Made by a program: the position numbers and the translations under genes
DNA from: JAHFUA01 sp963733935
GTDB lineage: Bacteria; Acidobacteriota; Terriglobia; Terriglobales; Acidobacteriaceae
DNA length: 64,000 bases
Assembly (NCBI GenBank): GCA_963733935.1
Contig: CAVTEQ010000014.1
Coordinates: 186,001 to 250,000, forward strand
Reading direction: 5' to 3'
The notes under the pieces: model-generated
Told to the model about the DNA's origin: nothing
Database searches by the model: none
The model's input: the letters and a program-made list of their open reading frames with translations, nothing else
Shown here: piece by piece, positions 45,717-57,120 of the stretch
How positions within the stretch are numbered: the stretch's first letter is position 1
Layout of the letters: every line of letters starts with the position of its first letter

Positions 45717-48488
45717 CTAGTCCTCGCGAGATGCGTTAACAACCGCGTGTCTCGGCTTCGGCATCACCGCGTTGGGGCCCTTGACCGACTTCCACAAAAT
45801 CAAATTCAATTTCCCGGCAGGCGCGCTGTCGGGAACATCGAAATTCATCTTTGCGGACTCAAGGGCCCACTTGCGCATGGGATCGCTAAGCTTGAATTCA
45901 GCCAGGGCTGGCGCCTTATCGCACATCACCTGGCTGCTCGCTGCCGTGGCTGTATATGGGGCGTTGTTGGCGGGTGCGTTGTCGAAGATGTCGGCGATCG
46001 GACTGGCGATGGCGTCATACTGTGTGAGCGGCCCGATGCCCAGCAGCGTCTCCATGGTCTTCAGAATGCTGTCGGTGTTGTAGAAGCGATGATCGACAGA
46101 ACCCTTGCGAACCCATGGACTGATCACGTAGGCCGTGGAGCGGTGAGCGTCCACGTGGTCCGGACCATCCTGCGCGTCGTCTTCGACGATGAAGATCGCC
46201 GTGCTCTCCCAGATCGGGCTCTTGCTGATCGCCTCCACCAGTTCACCGACAGCGTAATCGTTGTCGGCAACCTCAGCCCGAGGAGTGAACTTGCCGGGGG
46301 TAAGGCCCTGGGTGTGGTCGTGGTGGAAGCGGACCGTCATGAAGGCAGGCACGGAGTTTCCGCTCGAATCCTGCGTGAGCATCATGTCGAATTCGCGTTT
46401 CCACTCCGCATAGCGGCTGGGCATGTTGTAAAAGCCGTAGCTCGTCAGCGCGTACAGGCAGCCGTTGTTCTTCGGCGCATTGCTGTCGGGAAAATCGTTA
46501 TCGTAACGGCGGAAGTCGAAATCGCTGACGCCACTGAGGTTGCGGCCCGCCGGTTGCAAACCTGCCGAAGCCGGATAGTTGTCTGGAACTAAGGTCAGGG
46601 CTCCTTGGGTAACGCCGAAAGAGTAGTAGAACCCATAGTTCCGATACGACAGCTTGGCGGCGCGAACCGCATCCCAGATGTGACCGCCCGGGGCTTCGGC
46701 TACGTCCGGCACCGCGGGAGCGCCGTTCGGAAACACGGCCGACATCGTATTCCCGTTCGGATCCTTGGCAGGATGTCCGCCAGCCAGATAGCCGTTGTCC
46801 TGGCCTTCGAAGTCATAGTTTCTCCCGCGACCGCTGTAGTTGTACGGGAGATTCTTGATGACGTACTCGTTGGCCATCGACTGGGTACTCCAAGGCCAAC
46901 CGTCTCCGCTGGCCTCACCCGCGTCGTAGAAATTATCGAGCAAGGCAAACCGCTGCGCCAGAGCGTGCTGGCTGGGTGTCACGTTGGCGCCGAACAGAAC
47001 CAGGGAGGGATCGCCGTTCCCCTGTGGCAGGTCGCCAAGAACCTGGTCGTAGGTGCGGTTTTCCTTGACGATGTAAATCACGTGTTTGATCTTGCCGGCC
47101 TTCAAACCGATCGAGTCCAGCCGATGATCGTATTTCCCGGAGTCGCCATCACCCCAGTGACGGGAATCCAGCCGATTGTTGGCCAGCACCTTCTCTGTCA
47201 TCTCGGCCAGGTCGTGCTTGTCGGGCACGTGCAGGAAGGAAACGGTGCCGCGGATCGTATTCAGGTCATACCAGACGTTGTCATTGAACTCCCACTGCAC
47301 ATAGCCGGTAGACGGATGCTTTGCTTTTACGCCTTTCGCATTGATTACAAGAAGCTTTTTGCCATCCGTGCTGACCACGACACCCGTCGGATACCAACCC
47401 ATGGGAATATAGCCACACACTTCGAGATCGCTTCCACGCACGTCAGCGACGGCGACAGCATTGATATCAGCCATCGCCACGTAAAGCGTCTTCTGATCGG
47501 GTGAGAGTGCCAGTCCGAGAGGAGTTGCACCCGGGAGATCGTGCAGATGTCCAGGGCGCAGCAACACGGTATTCACCACCGCGTCGCTGCCGGTAGAAAC
47601 CACGGAGATGGTGTCGCTGTGCGCGTTGGCGACATACAGCCGTGACTGCGACTGGTTGAAGAGTAATCCGCTGGGGTGCGACCCGGTCGAGATCTTCGTC
47701 AGAAGACTCGGCGATGCGGGATTCGTAGTGTCGAGGACATAGACCGCGCTGTCACGCTGGCTCGCGACATACGTTTTGCTGCCGTCCTTGGTCACAACAA
47801 GGGCAAGCGGGAAGTTGGGGGTGCCTCCGAAACTGGCGCTGAACGTGTAGCGCCCGACTTCGTGACCCGAGCTGTTGTAGATGGCCACGCTGGTGGGCTG
47901 CGCAAAGGTGTCAGGGTCATTGTTTGCGACGTAGAGATAACCGCGCGAGTCCGCACCCAGGCCGGACGGGAAATCGCCCTTCTTGGTTGCGAAGCTTCCT
48001 GTCTTTACCAGGGCTCCGCCGGAAGAGAGCGTGAGCGTGGCGATCGTCTGGTTATCTCCTTGCGCCGCGTACAGCGTGCCGTCGGCTCCGAAAGCCAGCC
48101 CGTAATACAAGCCATAGCTCGGACTCGTGACTGTGTTTTCAAACTGCACTTCCGAAATCTTGGCGCCGGTGGAGGTACTGATTGACCAGAGCGACTGGTG
48201 GAATCCCATGTCAGTCGTGATGGCAAACTTGCCATTCGGCGAGGGGATGATGTTCATCGGCATGCTGCCAATCTCCTGATTTGCGCCCGTCGGTGAAATC
48301 CTTTTTCCGGTCACAAGGCGGGAAGTGTGCGCGGAGACTTCATCGTTGTGGTCGTCGCGATCGGGAAAGCCTGCCGCCACCGCCGAAGCGCTCAGTAGAA
48401 GGGACAACAGAATCGTCAGCGAAGTTCTTACGATTGCTGCGTTCGGGTTGCTGCCCGGTGTGCGTGGAACGGAACCGCTTGCGCTCAT
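45717..48488 (-). CDS. secreted YncE-like beta-propeller / phosphoesterase fusion protein (2)
   Basis: This 923-residue paralogue of the previous gene has a signal peptide (LTILLSLLLSASAVAAG) and a propeller over about 45-430 (RLYVANAHSDTISVVSTG, TLYVAMADINAVAVADV). Its phosphoesterase domain runs from HVIYIVKENRTYDQVLGDL to the metal motif VEDDAQDGPDHVDAHRS near residue 800. It is shorter than copy 1 because the propeller is smaller. AAGGAGAT seven bases before ATG 48488 and a similar leader sequence show that the two share ancestry, including their regulatory region. I would expect extracytoplasmic phosphate-ester hydrolysis. Confidence 0.88.
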   Translation of the reverse strand: MSASGSVPRTPGSNPNAAIVRTSLTILLSLLLSASAVAAGFPDRDDHNDEVSAHTSRLVTGKRISPTGANQEIGSMPMNIIPSPNGKFAITTDMGFHQSLWSISTSTGAKISEVQFENTVTSPSYGLYYGLAFGADGTLYAAQGDNQTIATLTLSSGGALVKTGSFATKKGDFPSGLGADSRGYLYVANNDPDTFAQPTSVAIYNSSGHEVGRYTFSASFGGTPNFPLALVVTKDGSKTYVASQRDSAVYVLDTTNPASPSLLTKISTGSHPSGLLFNQSQSRLYVANAHSDTISVVSTGSDAVVNTVLLRPGHLHDLPGATPLGLALSPDQKTLYVAMADINAVAVADVRGSDLEVCGYIPMGWYPTGVVVSTDGKKLLVINAKGVKAKHPSTGYVQWEFNDNVWYDLNTIRGTVSFLHVPDKHDLAEMTEKVLANNRLDSRHWGDGDSGKYDHRLDSIGLKAGKIKHVIYIVKENRTYDQVLGDLPQGNGDPSLVLFGANVTPSQHALAQRFALLDNFYDAGEASGDGWPWSTQSMANEYVIKNLPYNYSGRGRNYDFEGQDNGYLAGGHPAKDPNGNTMSAVFPNGAPAVPDVAEAPGGHIWDAVRAAKLSYRNYGFYYSFGVTQGALTLVPDNYPASAGLQPAGRNLSGVSDFDFRRYDNDFPDSNAPKNNGCLYALTSYGFYNMPSRYAEWKREFDMMLTQDSSGNSVPAFMTVRFHHDHTQGLTPGKFTPRAEVADNDYAVGELVEAISKSPIWESTAIFIVEDDAQDGPDHVDAHRSTAYVISPWVRKGSVDHRFYNTDSILKTMETLLGIGPLTQYDAIASPIADIFDNAPANNAPYTATAASSQVMCDKAPALAEFKLSDPMRKWALESAKMNFDVPDSAPAGKLNLILWKSVKGPNAVMPKPRHAVVNASRED

Positions 48489-48685
48489 TGGGAGATCTCC
48501 TTGAGGTAAAAAAGAAGTTGTGAGCCCAGTGGAGGGAGAGCCAATGTTCGGAACGAATCGACATGAACCAACTCACCCCCAAGCTGCGAAGAGACTCATC
48601 GCGACCTGAACGACTTGGTGAAGTTCACGACTCACCAGGTGAGTTGTACGGCGCCCGAAGTCTTTGCCTGCGGTGTTTCCAAGCG

Positions 48686-48714
48686 ATGAAAGGGTGGTGA
48701 AACCTGCGTGAAAA
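48686..48714 (-). promoter_or_regulatory. Pho-box-like triple heptamer upstream of phosphoesterase gene 2
   Basis: On the minus strand TTTTCAC, GTTTCAC and CTTTCAT follow each other with exactly four bases between, about 200 bases before the ATG. The unit sequence and 11-base period match the site at 45613-45641, although most bases around them have diverged. Confidence 0.55.
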
Positions 48715-48744
48715 AGCGTTCTGATTTCCCACAAGTCAAGTCTG

Positions 48745-48958
48745 TTACGCAAAGCGCGGCTGGTGGAAGCAAGAAGAGGCAGCCATTGGCGAACCCACGG
48801 CTGCCTTCCGTCGACGGCCCACCCGCGTATCAGGAAGCGCCCGGCCCGTGGGGTCGGTTACGGTACCGTTCAGCCCGGCGCGGTCCAATTGTGCCTGGAC
48901 GGAAACAGAAAGCAGCAGAACCACTAAGGCCACTGAGCATCCCCGAACCCAACTAACG
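48745..48958 (-). pseudogene. 5' fragment of a TonB-dependent receptor gene
   Basis: About 50 codons read as the start of an Oar-like receptor. There is a hydrophobic signal segment (CSVALVVLLLSVSVQAQ) and then LDRAGLNGTVTDPTGRALPD, the first strands of the carboxypeptidase-regulatory-like domain. After that the frame degenerates (GRRRKAAVGSP) and stops. No start codon with a ribosome-binding site remains, because the 5' side abuts a fragment of another gene on the opposite strand. Confidence 0.7.
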
Positions 48959-49773
48959 CGGCGCTTCGCCCCTACACCGATCCTTACTTCCGCGGATTCG
49001 ACATGACCTTCCCCGATTTTTACCGCTTCAAGGAATGGGAGCGCGAGTTCGACGCCGCTTATGCGAATGGCGGACTTCCCAACCTGACCCTGCTGCGCTT
49101 GCCCCATGACCATACTGGCAACTTCAGCATTGCTCTTGACGGAGTAAACACCGTCGAACTGCAAGAAGCAGACAACGACTACGCGGTTGGTTTGGAGGTG
49201 CAGAAGATCGCCAACAGCCGCTACAAGAATGACACGCTGGTTTTCGTCATCGAAGACGACGCCCAGGACGGTGGCGACCACGTGGATGCGCACCGCAGCG
49301 TCTGCTTCATTGCCGGACCTTACGTGAAGCAGAGAACCGTAGTTCCCACCTCGTACAACACCCTGAGCGTAGTTCGCACGATAGAGGACATACTCGGGAT
49401 CGGCCACTCCAACTTGAACGACGCACTAGCCCTGCCCATGGCCGATGCATTTGATATCAGCCGCAAGCACTGGACGTTCCAGGCCGTGCCGTCGGACATG
49501 CTGTACAGCACGAGTCTGCCCCTGCCGCCGCTCGCTTCTGGGCACCACGTGATCCATTCGAGGCACGATTCGGCGTATTGGGCGAAGGTGACCCAGGGCA
49601 TGGATTTCTCCGCCGAAGACCGCATCAACTTCAACGCGTACAACCATATTCTCTGGGAGGGCCTGAAGGGCTCAAAACCCTATCCAACTCCAAGCGGACT
49701 TGACCTGCGCTCGAACCGCCGAGAAGTGCTGGAACGGGTCCATGCAAAAGAGGCAGCGACTCCGACACGGTAA
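48937..49773 (+). pseudogene. 3' fragment of a third phosphoesterase gene
   Basis: The frame from 48937 (after a stop at 48934-48936) reads the C-terminal ~275 residues of a phosphoesterase related to the two genes above. LRPYTDPYFRGFDMTFPDFY is followed by LRLPHDHTGNF and the metal motif VIEDDAQDGGDHVDAHRS. The N-terminal catalytic region and signal peptide are missing. An internal ATG at 49003 could start translation, but half the active site would be absent. The left end meets the receptor fragment head-to-head near 48955. Confidence 0.75.
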
Positions 49774-50215
49774 CCAGCGGCGCCGATTAGACTTGAGCGG
49801 GGTGAACGCTAGCAAAATGGAAAGGAGTTTTCACCTGATGTCGCCCGCTTTGGCTTGGAGGCCGTAATGACGATAGCCGCCGAACAGAGTAATCTCAGAA
49901 AACGTGAAATCTTTGCCATACTCCTTCTTGCTATGTGTGGAGCAGACGAAAACAATCCCATTCGGCGAAGCAACGGATGCAAGAGTTCTCGACAAAAAGA
50001 GCATCCTTATTTTTTCGCCACAACTTTTCGTGAATAATCCAGGCTGAAGGGACTCGCAGGCGATTTTGTCGCTTTCCCGGCACTTACGTGCCGGGCTGGA
50101 TTCTGGCGCGCTGCGGCGCTCTGGAAAAGAAAAGACGCAAGACGCCGAGCGCGCCGAGGCACATTACAAAAACCTCGGCGTTCTTGGCGCCTCGGCGGTT
50201 GAATCAAAAACCTGA
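49774..50215. other. 442-bp gap with short ORFs, a REP-like palindrome and pnp downstream hairpins
   Basis: A 9-codon frame at 49838-49867 (AAGGAG upstream) overlaps the ATG of a 56-codon frame (49867-50037, GGAGG upstream, one hydrophobic stretch). I see no homology for either, so they are not called as genes. At 50076-50095 stands the palindrome CCCGGCAC/GTGCCGGG. Next to pnp, repeats of GCCGAGG can form alternative hairpins on the minus strand, followed by TTTTTG. Confidence 0.5.
50076..50095. repeat. REP-like palindrome
   Basis: CCCGGCAC and GTGCCGGG flank a 4-base loop. The same 8-bp arms occur at 58104-58122 and 58674-58692 next to the IS200-like transposase. Confidence 0.65.
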
Positions 50216-52579
<2,364 letters not shown>

Positions 52580-52731
52580 GATGGGGATCCTTTCGTGAGG
52601 AGCGTCTGTGGGCGTTTCGCGAAGGCTTTCACCGGTGGGAAGCGCAATCAAACTTCAACAAGAACTCACGCCGCGGCTACACTGCGCCCGCAGCAACCCA
52701 TACGTTGCGAGCCTTTGCCCAGAGCTGGGAA

Positions 52732-52998
52732 TTATTTACGAATGCCCAGTTTCTGAATGACGTCTTTGTAACGCTCGGAATCGTAGGTCTTCAGGTAGTC
52801 GAGCAAACGACGCCGTCTGCTGACCATCATCAAAAGGCCACGCCGGGACGCGTGGTCGTTCTTGTGGGTCTTGAAGTGCTCCGTCAGGTCGGTAATCCGC
52901 TCGCTCAGGATGGCGATTTGTACTTCAGGACTGCCGGTATCGCTCGCGTGCGCGGCGAATCGACCAATGACGTCTTGTTTGCGCTCTCTCGCTAACAC
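52732..52998 (-). CDS. rpsO: 30S ribosomal protein S15
   Basis: S15 binds 16S rRNA early in 30S assembly. The 88-residue product has SDTGSPEVQIAILSERI, THKNDHASRRGLLMMVSRRR and LLDYLKTYD, all conserved. The start is a GTG at 52998 with GGAG just upstream. The order rpsO-pnp is conserved in bacteria, and in many species both are under feedback control through the leader RNA. Confidence 0.97.
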   Translation of the reverse strand: MLARERKQDVIGRFAAHASDTGSPEVQIAILSERITDLTEHFKTHKNDHASRRGLLMMVSRRRRLLDYLKTYDSERYKDVIQKLGIRK

Positions 52999-53151
52999 TG
53001 CTCCAGATGCACTCCTACTCTCTCTTTTTTCTCCCTCGTATCGTTTAGCAGACTAACACGGGGTGCGGAAGGGTGTAAAGCGACACCCCGCCCAAAACCA
53101 ATAGCCAAAAATGCCGCCCGCGCCTACAATTTGCGGTCGCTCCTTATAGAT

Positions 53152-53694
53152 ATGAGATTCGCCATGCCAGTACGCAAGGTTGTGCTTGTCCTCGGGGCCG
53201 CCATGCTCGTGGGCGGGCTGGCGCGTGTTGCTGCCGGACAAGACAGGGCCACCCCCGAAGAAATAGTCAGCAAAGTGCAGCAAGCGGCGAAGACCTTGGC
53301 AAAATCCGCTGCGACGGAGCCGCGCGCCGCTGCCCTGGCGCCCTTCGATCAGAAGCAGGAACCGTGGGTTTGGAAAAATACGTATGTCTTCATCGTCGAT
53401 TGCGGCCAGGCCACCATCGCGGCGCACCCGATGAATCCCGAACTGATCAACAAGGACGCGACCTCATTGCTCGACACCCAGGGACATCCATTCTTCTACC
53501 AGGTGTGCGACGCGCTCAAAAAGCCCAATGGCATCTGGCTGCAATACTGGTGGCCCAAACCCGGCCAGAAAGAAGGCTCGCGCAAAATCAGCTACGCGCT
53601 GCGGGCCGGCACTACCTCCTACGTCGTGGGCGCCGGGGTTTACGACGACAAGCTCACCATCGCCGAACTGGAAAAGCTGACGCGGGCGAAGTAG
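53152..53694 (+). CDS. exported Cache-domain protein
   Basis: The 180-residue product has a signal peptide (VVLVLGAAMLVGGLARVAAG) and a single Cache-like domain: an N-terminal helix (TPEEIVSKVQQAAKTLAK), VFIVDCGQATIAAHPMNPEL, then WLQYWWPKPGQ and SYVVGAGVYDD. Single Cache domains bind small ligands and are usually part of chemoreceptors or sensor kinases. Here the domain is free-standing, so a periplasmic binding role is likely. The start could also be ATG 53164. A heptamer repeat follows the stop. Confidence 0.75.
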   Translation: MRFAMPVRKVVLVLGAAMLVGGLARVAAGQDRATPEEIVSKVQQAAKTLAKSAATEPRAAALAPFDQKQEPWVWKNTYVFIVDCGQATIAAHPMNPELINKDATSLLDTQGHPFFYQVCDALKKPNGIWLQYWWPKPGQKEGSRKISYALRAGTTSYVVGAGVYDDKLTIAELEKLTRAK

Positions 53695-53707
53695 CCGTCG
53701 ACCCGAA

Positions 53708-53742
53708 AGCACTCAGCAGTCAGCACTCAGCAGTCAGCTCTC
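53708..53742 (+). repeat. heptamer array (AGCACTC/AGCAGTC)
   Basis: Five consecutive 7-base units (AGCACTC, AGCAGTC, AGCACTC, AGCAGTC, AGCTCTC) start 13 bases after the Cache gene. A short inverted counterpart (GGCTGAGTGCTGATCGCTG) follows at 53752-53770. This is a third unit sequence with the same period as the nuo-gap arrays. Confidence 0.8.
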
Positions 53743-53855
53743 AGCCAAAGCGGCTGAGTGCTGATCGCTGGTCGCCCCATCACACCCCACTGTGAGCGCG
53801 GTCACCGACCAGGGCGCGTCTTCAGGACCATGCTCGTTGCCCTCCGAGGTGGTCT

Positions 53856-53996
53856 ATGCCAATCCATCCCTTAGGTCTCCTGGTGTTTGTTTTCCTGACG
53901 GCAGTCTTGGTTCTGCTGTTCGCGGGTGGCCTGTGCCAGCGCGAACTGTGCCGCGAAGAATCTGAATTGAAGAAGAGGACAGCTTTATGGAATTGA
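53856..53996 (+). CDS. possible small single-helix membrane protein
   Basis: A 46-codon frame encodes MPIHPLGLLVFVFLTAVLVL, then a short Cys- and Lys/Glu-containing tail. GAGGTGG stands just ahead of the ATG. The next small frame overlaps it by 10 bases. No family is recognised. Its placement in an otherwise empty gap and the clean helix make it a candidate, not a certainty. Confidence 0.35.
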   Translation: MPIHPLGLLVFVFLTAVLVLLFAGGLCQRELCREESELKKRTALWN

Positions 53997-54076
53997 TGGC
54001 TACGCTGGTACTGATCGCGATCCTGGCGCTGGTGGGCGGCGTGGTCGAGGAGAGCGCAAAGGCAAAGACGCACTGA
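53987..54076 (+). CDS. possible 29-residue membrane peptide
   Basis: ATG 53987 opens MELMATLVLIAILALVGGVV followed by EESAKAKTH. AGAGGA precedes the start at a normal distance. It overlaps the end of the 46-codon frame, as in translationally coupled small proteins. No homology is claimed. Confidence 0.35.
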   Translation: MELMATLVLIAILALVGGVVEESAKAKTH

Positions 54077-54078
54077 CG

Positions 54079-55137
54079 TCAGCGCGCCGGCTCGCCCAGC
54101 AGCTCCTCCAGATATTTCTTCCACGTCGAGACATCGCCGACGGTGCGGTGGCCGCGACCGGTCAGAGGCAACAGCACATAGCGTCCGTTCTTCACCCGCT
54201 TGATGGCCTCGTCCATAATTCCCAGCTCCGGCGGATTGATGAAGTCATCCGCGGCATTTACGGCGATCAGTCGAGCGCGGATCTTCTCCAGGTCCGGCGC
54301 GGGGTTGTAGGTGCGCGAGCAATCGAGTTGGTAGAGGAAGTCGTTAGCATCGCTCCGCGCCCAGCCCGCCGAGATTTCTTCCAGCAGCCCGTCGGCAGCT
54401 TCGCGCGATGGTGCGCGCGTCTGCAGGTCGCGCGGGCCGCTGGCGGCGATGGTGAGAATCCGAGCCGCGGTAATCACGCCTGGTGGCTGTTTCTTGTACT
54501 CGCCGTTGTTCCACTCCGGATCGCCGCGGATTGCGTCCATGGCGGTGCGGCGCCACATGCGATTGCGCCCGGCGATCTCTACCGGCATCGAGACCATGGG
54601 CATCAGCGCGTCCATGACGTCAGGATGCAGCTCGCCCCAGAGCCAGGTGTGCATCCCGCCCATGGAGATTCCCATCACCAGCCGCAGATGGTTGATGCCC
54701 AGCCCTTCCGTCACCAGCCGATACTGCGCCTCGACCATGTCGTAATAATCGTAGTGCGGAAAGTGCGCGTGCAGCCCGTCGCTGGGCTTGGAGGATTGTC
54801 CGTGGCCGATGCTGTCCGGCAGGATCACGTACCAGCGGCTCACGTCGAGCGGCTGGTTCGCCAAATAAAGCGTCTGGAAGCTCGGTGACATGTAGTTCGC
54901 GCCCGAGCCCGTGGTGCCGTGCATAATAAGGACCGCGTTCTGGACCGTGCCGTGCGCATCGCGCACCGGCTTGCCCAGTGTGGTGTAGTGCAGCCGGAGC
55001 TCAGGCAGAACCTCGCCGGAGCGAAAGTGGAAGTCGCGCAGGACGAAGTCGCCGTCGTGGGAGTGGAGATCGGGCTCCTGGCAGCGCGCAAAGACCGCCA
55101 GCAAGAGGACCAGCAGACAGCTCAGGCGCCGATTCAT
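54079..55137 (-). CDS. secreted alpha/beta hydrolase, MetX (homoserine acetyltransferase)-like
   Basis: The 352-residue product has a signal peptide (LLVLLLAVFARC) and an alpha/beta-hydrolase fold with nucleophile Ser158 in GISMGGMH, acid Asp297/298 in NAADDF and His330 in GRGHRTVGD. The sequence around WYVILPDSIGHGQSSKPSDG and the overall order match MetX-like acyltransferases. Export and the absence of methionine genes nearby suggest a hydrolase or acyltransferase of unknown substrate. The cysteine at 19 could be a lipobox but is atypical. Confidence 0.8.
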   Translation of the reverse strand: MNRRLSCLLVLLLAVFARCQEPDLHSHDGDFVLRDFHFRSGEVLPELRLHYTTLGKPVRDAHGTVQNAVLIMHGTTGSGANYMSPSFQTLYLANQPLDVSRWYVILPDSIGHGQSSKPSDGLHAHFPHYDYYDMVEAQYRLVTEGLGINHLRLVMGISMGGMHTWLWGELHPDVMDALMPMVSMPVEIAGRNRMWRRTAMDAIRGDPEWNNGEYKKQPPGVITAARILTIAASGPRDLQTRAPSREAADGLLEEISAGWARSDANDFLYQLDCSRTYNPAPDLEKIRARLIAVNAADDFINPPELGIMDEAIKRVKNGRYVLLPLTGRGHRTVGDVSTWKKYLEELLGEPAR

Positions 55138-55212
55138 GGATGTTCCTTTCGGGCTGAAGCCCTTCGAGGTGAGGCGGCACGGCCTTCCGTCGAGAATTTG
55201 TCGTGCAAGAAC

Positions 55213-55349
55213 ACGTGTCAGGGCCCGACTTTAGTCGTGCCGAAGAGACGAAAAGAAAAAGTCGGCTTTAGCCGCTGCATCTTTTCAGGGGCTAAAGCCC
55301 AAATCATCACGGCTTTCGACGGCACGAGTAAACTCGTGCCCTGACACGT
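55213..55349. repeat. REP-like nested palindrome element
   Basis: ACGTGTCAGGGC at 55213-55224 is the exact inverse of GCCCTGACACGT at 55338-55349. Inside are CGAC/GTCG, GGGCT/AGCCC and the palindrome GGCACGAGTAAACTCGTGCC. The element fills half of the gap between the MetX-like and peptidase genes. Confidence 0.75.
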
Positions 55350-55401
55350 AACCACTCACGACAGCGTTGCCTGCTTCTGTCCCCCGCGCGGAGGCCGTGC
55401 T

Positions 55402-57105
55402 CTACTTCACCACTCGTGGAAAAGAGAACACGGGATCGATGTCCACCGGCAAGTCCTTCGCGGCGGCCAGCGCGGACTTTAACTCCGCCGGCATGGTGTC
55501 ATACTTCTTGAACCAGTTCTCGGCGCGGGCGCGATCGCCGGTGGCTTCGATCTCCAGCAATTCTTTGGCAAGTGACGCGATGGCGTCCGGCATCTTGTTG
55601 AAGTCCACCGCGTAGCGCCCGGCGTCGCGGGTGATGGCGCCGCGCTCGCTGAGATAGTTGAACTCCATCATCTCGGCGCGGCTGTGAGCTTCGCCGGTAC
55701 CGAAGCGCACGGTGCGAAAAATCTCTGAGACATACGACGCGTAATACTCTTCGAGGCGACTCTTGGGCAGCGCTCCGTGGTCGACCAGCCATTTCAAGCC
55801 GAACATGCCAACCACATCCGCCTTGGCCTCTTCAAGTCCTGAGTAAGCGGCGCCGATGGCTTCGCGGATGTCCACCTGCTTGCCGTCCACGCGCGCAAAC
55901 GCCGGCCCCAGGCCGTGACAGATTTCGTGCAGAATGACGTGCGTCAGAATGCCGTCGGCCGAAGCTTTAGCGGCCTGCTCGGGCTTCATCACCCGCTTGG
56001 CGACGGGCAGAATGACGTAGTTCACGCGCGCGTCCATGAAGTTCTTGAAGAAGATTTTCTTGCTGCCCTTCTGCTCGTGGATGCGGGGATCGTTCGGCAA
56101 ATTGTCGGCCACGGCCTGGTATCCGTGGGTCAGGTCGCCGGTGCGGAAGGGCGTGTCCATCACCTCCATGGGCGTAGCCAGGCCGCGCTTGGAAGGCAAG
56201 TCATCTTTCCCCAGCGGCAGAGCCTCCTGGATCTCCGGGACATATTTCTGATACAGCTCCAGCTTCTTGCTCTCCTCTTCGTTGCGCACCATCACCGCGC
56301 CACCGTACGAAGTTTTCACGCCCGCCAGGTCGTCGAGATAGGTCTCGTAGGGCGCGAAGATGATGTCGAACTTGGGATTCGCCAGCTCGAGCCACGCCAG
56401 GTCGCTCTGGAAGTAGTCGTCGGTAAGCAGGGCGTCGGCGCGCAGGCGCAGGAACTTGGCGAAGGCCGGATCGTCGCTCAAATCCGCGGCCTCGCGCAGT
56501 TTCTTGGCGGCATCCTGGAGGAACGAGGCGAAGACCACGTGATACGGGATCCCCACCAGTTCCTCGCCCTGGCGGCGGACCACTGTGAATTCGCCGTATA
56601 GCTCACTCTTCTTCTCCGGATGCGCGGCCACGTATGCGTCGAGCTGCGCCCGGGTCAGGTCTGAGGGATAGAGCGCGCGTCCCGGCGGCATCGGCTGCGT
56701 GCCCACAAACGGGCGGTTTTCATCGAGCAAATCAAAGCGGCTGCCGTTGATGTAGAGAAACCGCCGCAGCATCACATCGCGCGGATCGGCCGCGCCGCCC
56801 TTCAGCGACTCATATAAGGTCAGCGCCTCGGGATCGCTCTGCCGCCAATAGATCGACTCGATGTCGTTGCTGGCTTCCACCAGCTTGCCCACCAACTGCA
56901 GCTCGCGCGGCTTCAATCCCCGCGAGCGGAAGGGCATGGGCACGGTCTTCCAGCGCGCCAGACGCTCCGGCAGATCTTTGGCCACGTTAGCGACCGGTTT
57001 CGCGGGATTGGAGCGGCCCTTGTGTCCGCCGGTGCGATGTGGAGCCTGGGCGAAAGCGAAAACAGCCAGGGCGGCAATGAAGAACACGGAGGAGAATTTC
57101 TTCAT
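55402..57105 (-). CDS. dipeptidyl-peptidase III-like metallopeptidase (family M49)
   Basis: The 567-residue product starts with a signal peptide (FFIAALAVFAFAQ). Zinc-peptidase motifs are HEICH at 393-397 and EEAKAD at 425-430, the latter being the second conserved element of M49. Classic DPP III has a six-residue HEXXGH motif. This protein has the five-residue form, known from some bacterial members. FDIIFAPYETYLDD in the middle is also M49-like. It should cleave dipeptides from peptide N-termini, here outside the cytoplasm. Confidence 0.8.
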   Translation of the reverse strand: MKKFSSVFFIAALAVFAFAQAPHRTGGHKGRSNPAKPVANVAKDLPERLARWKTVPMPFRSRGLKPRELQLVGKLVEASNDIESIYWRQSDPEALTLYESLKGGAADPRDVMLRRFLYINGSRFDLLDENRPFVGTQPMPPGRALYPSDLTRAQLDAYVAAHPEKKSELYGEFTVVRRQGEELVGIPYHVVFASFLQDAAKKLREAADLSDDPAFAKFLRLRADALLTDDYFQSDLAWLELANPKFDIIFAPYETYLDDLAGVKTSYGGAVMVRNEEESKKLELYQKYVPEIQEALPLGKDDLPSKRGLATPMEVMDTPFRTGDLTHGYQAVADNLPNDPRIHEQKGSKKIFFKNFMDARVNYVILPVAKRVMKPEQAAKASADGILTHVILHEICHGLGPAFARVDGKQVDIREAIGAAYSGLEEAKADVVGMFGLKWLVDHGALPKSRLEEYYASYVSEIFRTVRFGTGEAHSRAEMMEFNYLSERGAITRDAGRYAVDFNKMPDAIASLAKELLEIEATGDRARAENWFKKYDTMPAELKSALAAAKDLPVDIDPVFSFPRVVK

Positions 57106-57120
57106 GATGGCCGCGATTCT

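Noticed and set aside
49867..50037. 56-codon frame after the phosphoesterase fragment
   Set aside because: GGAGG precedes it, but the sequence has no homology and low-complexity ends; not called as a gene.
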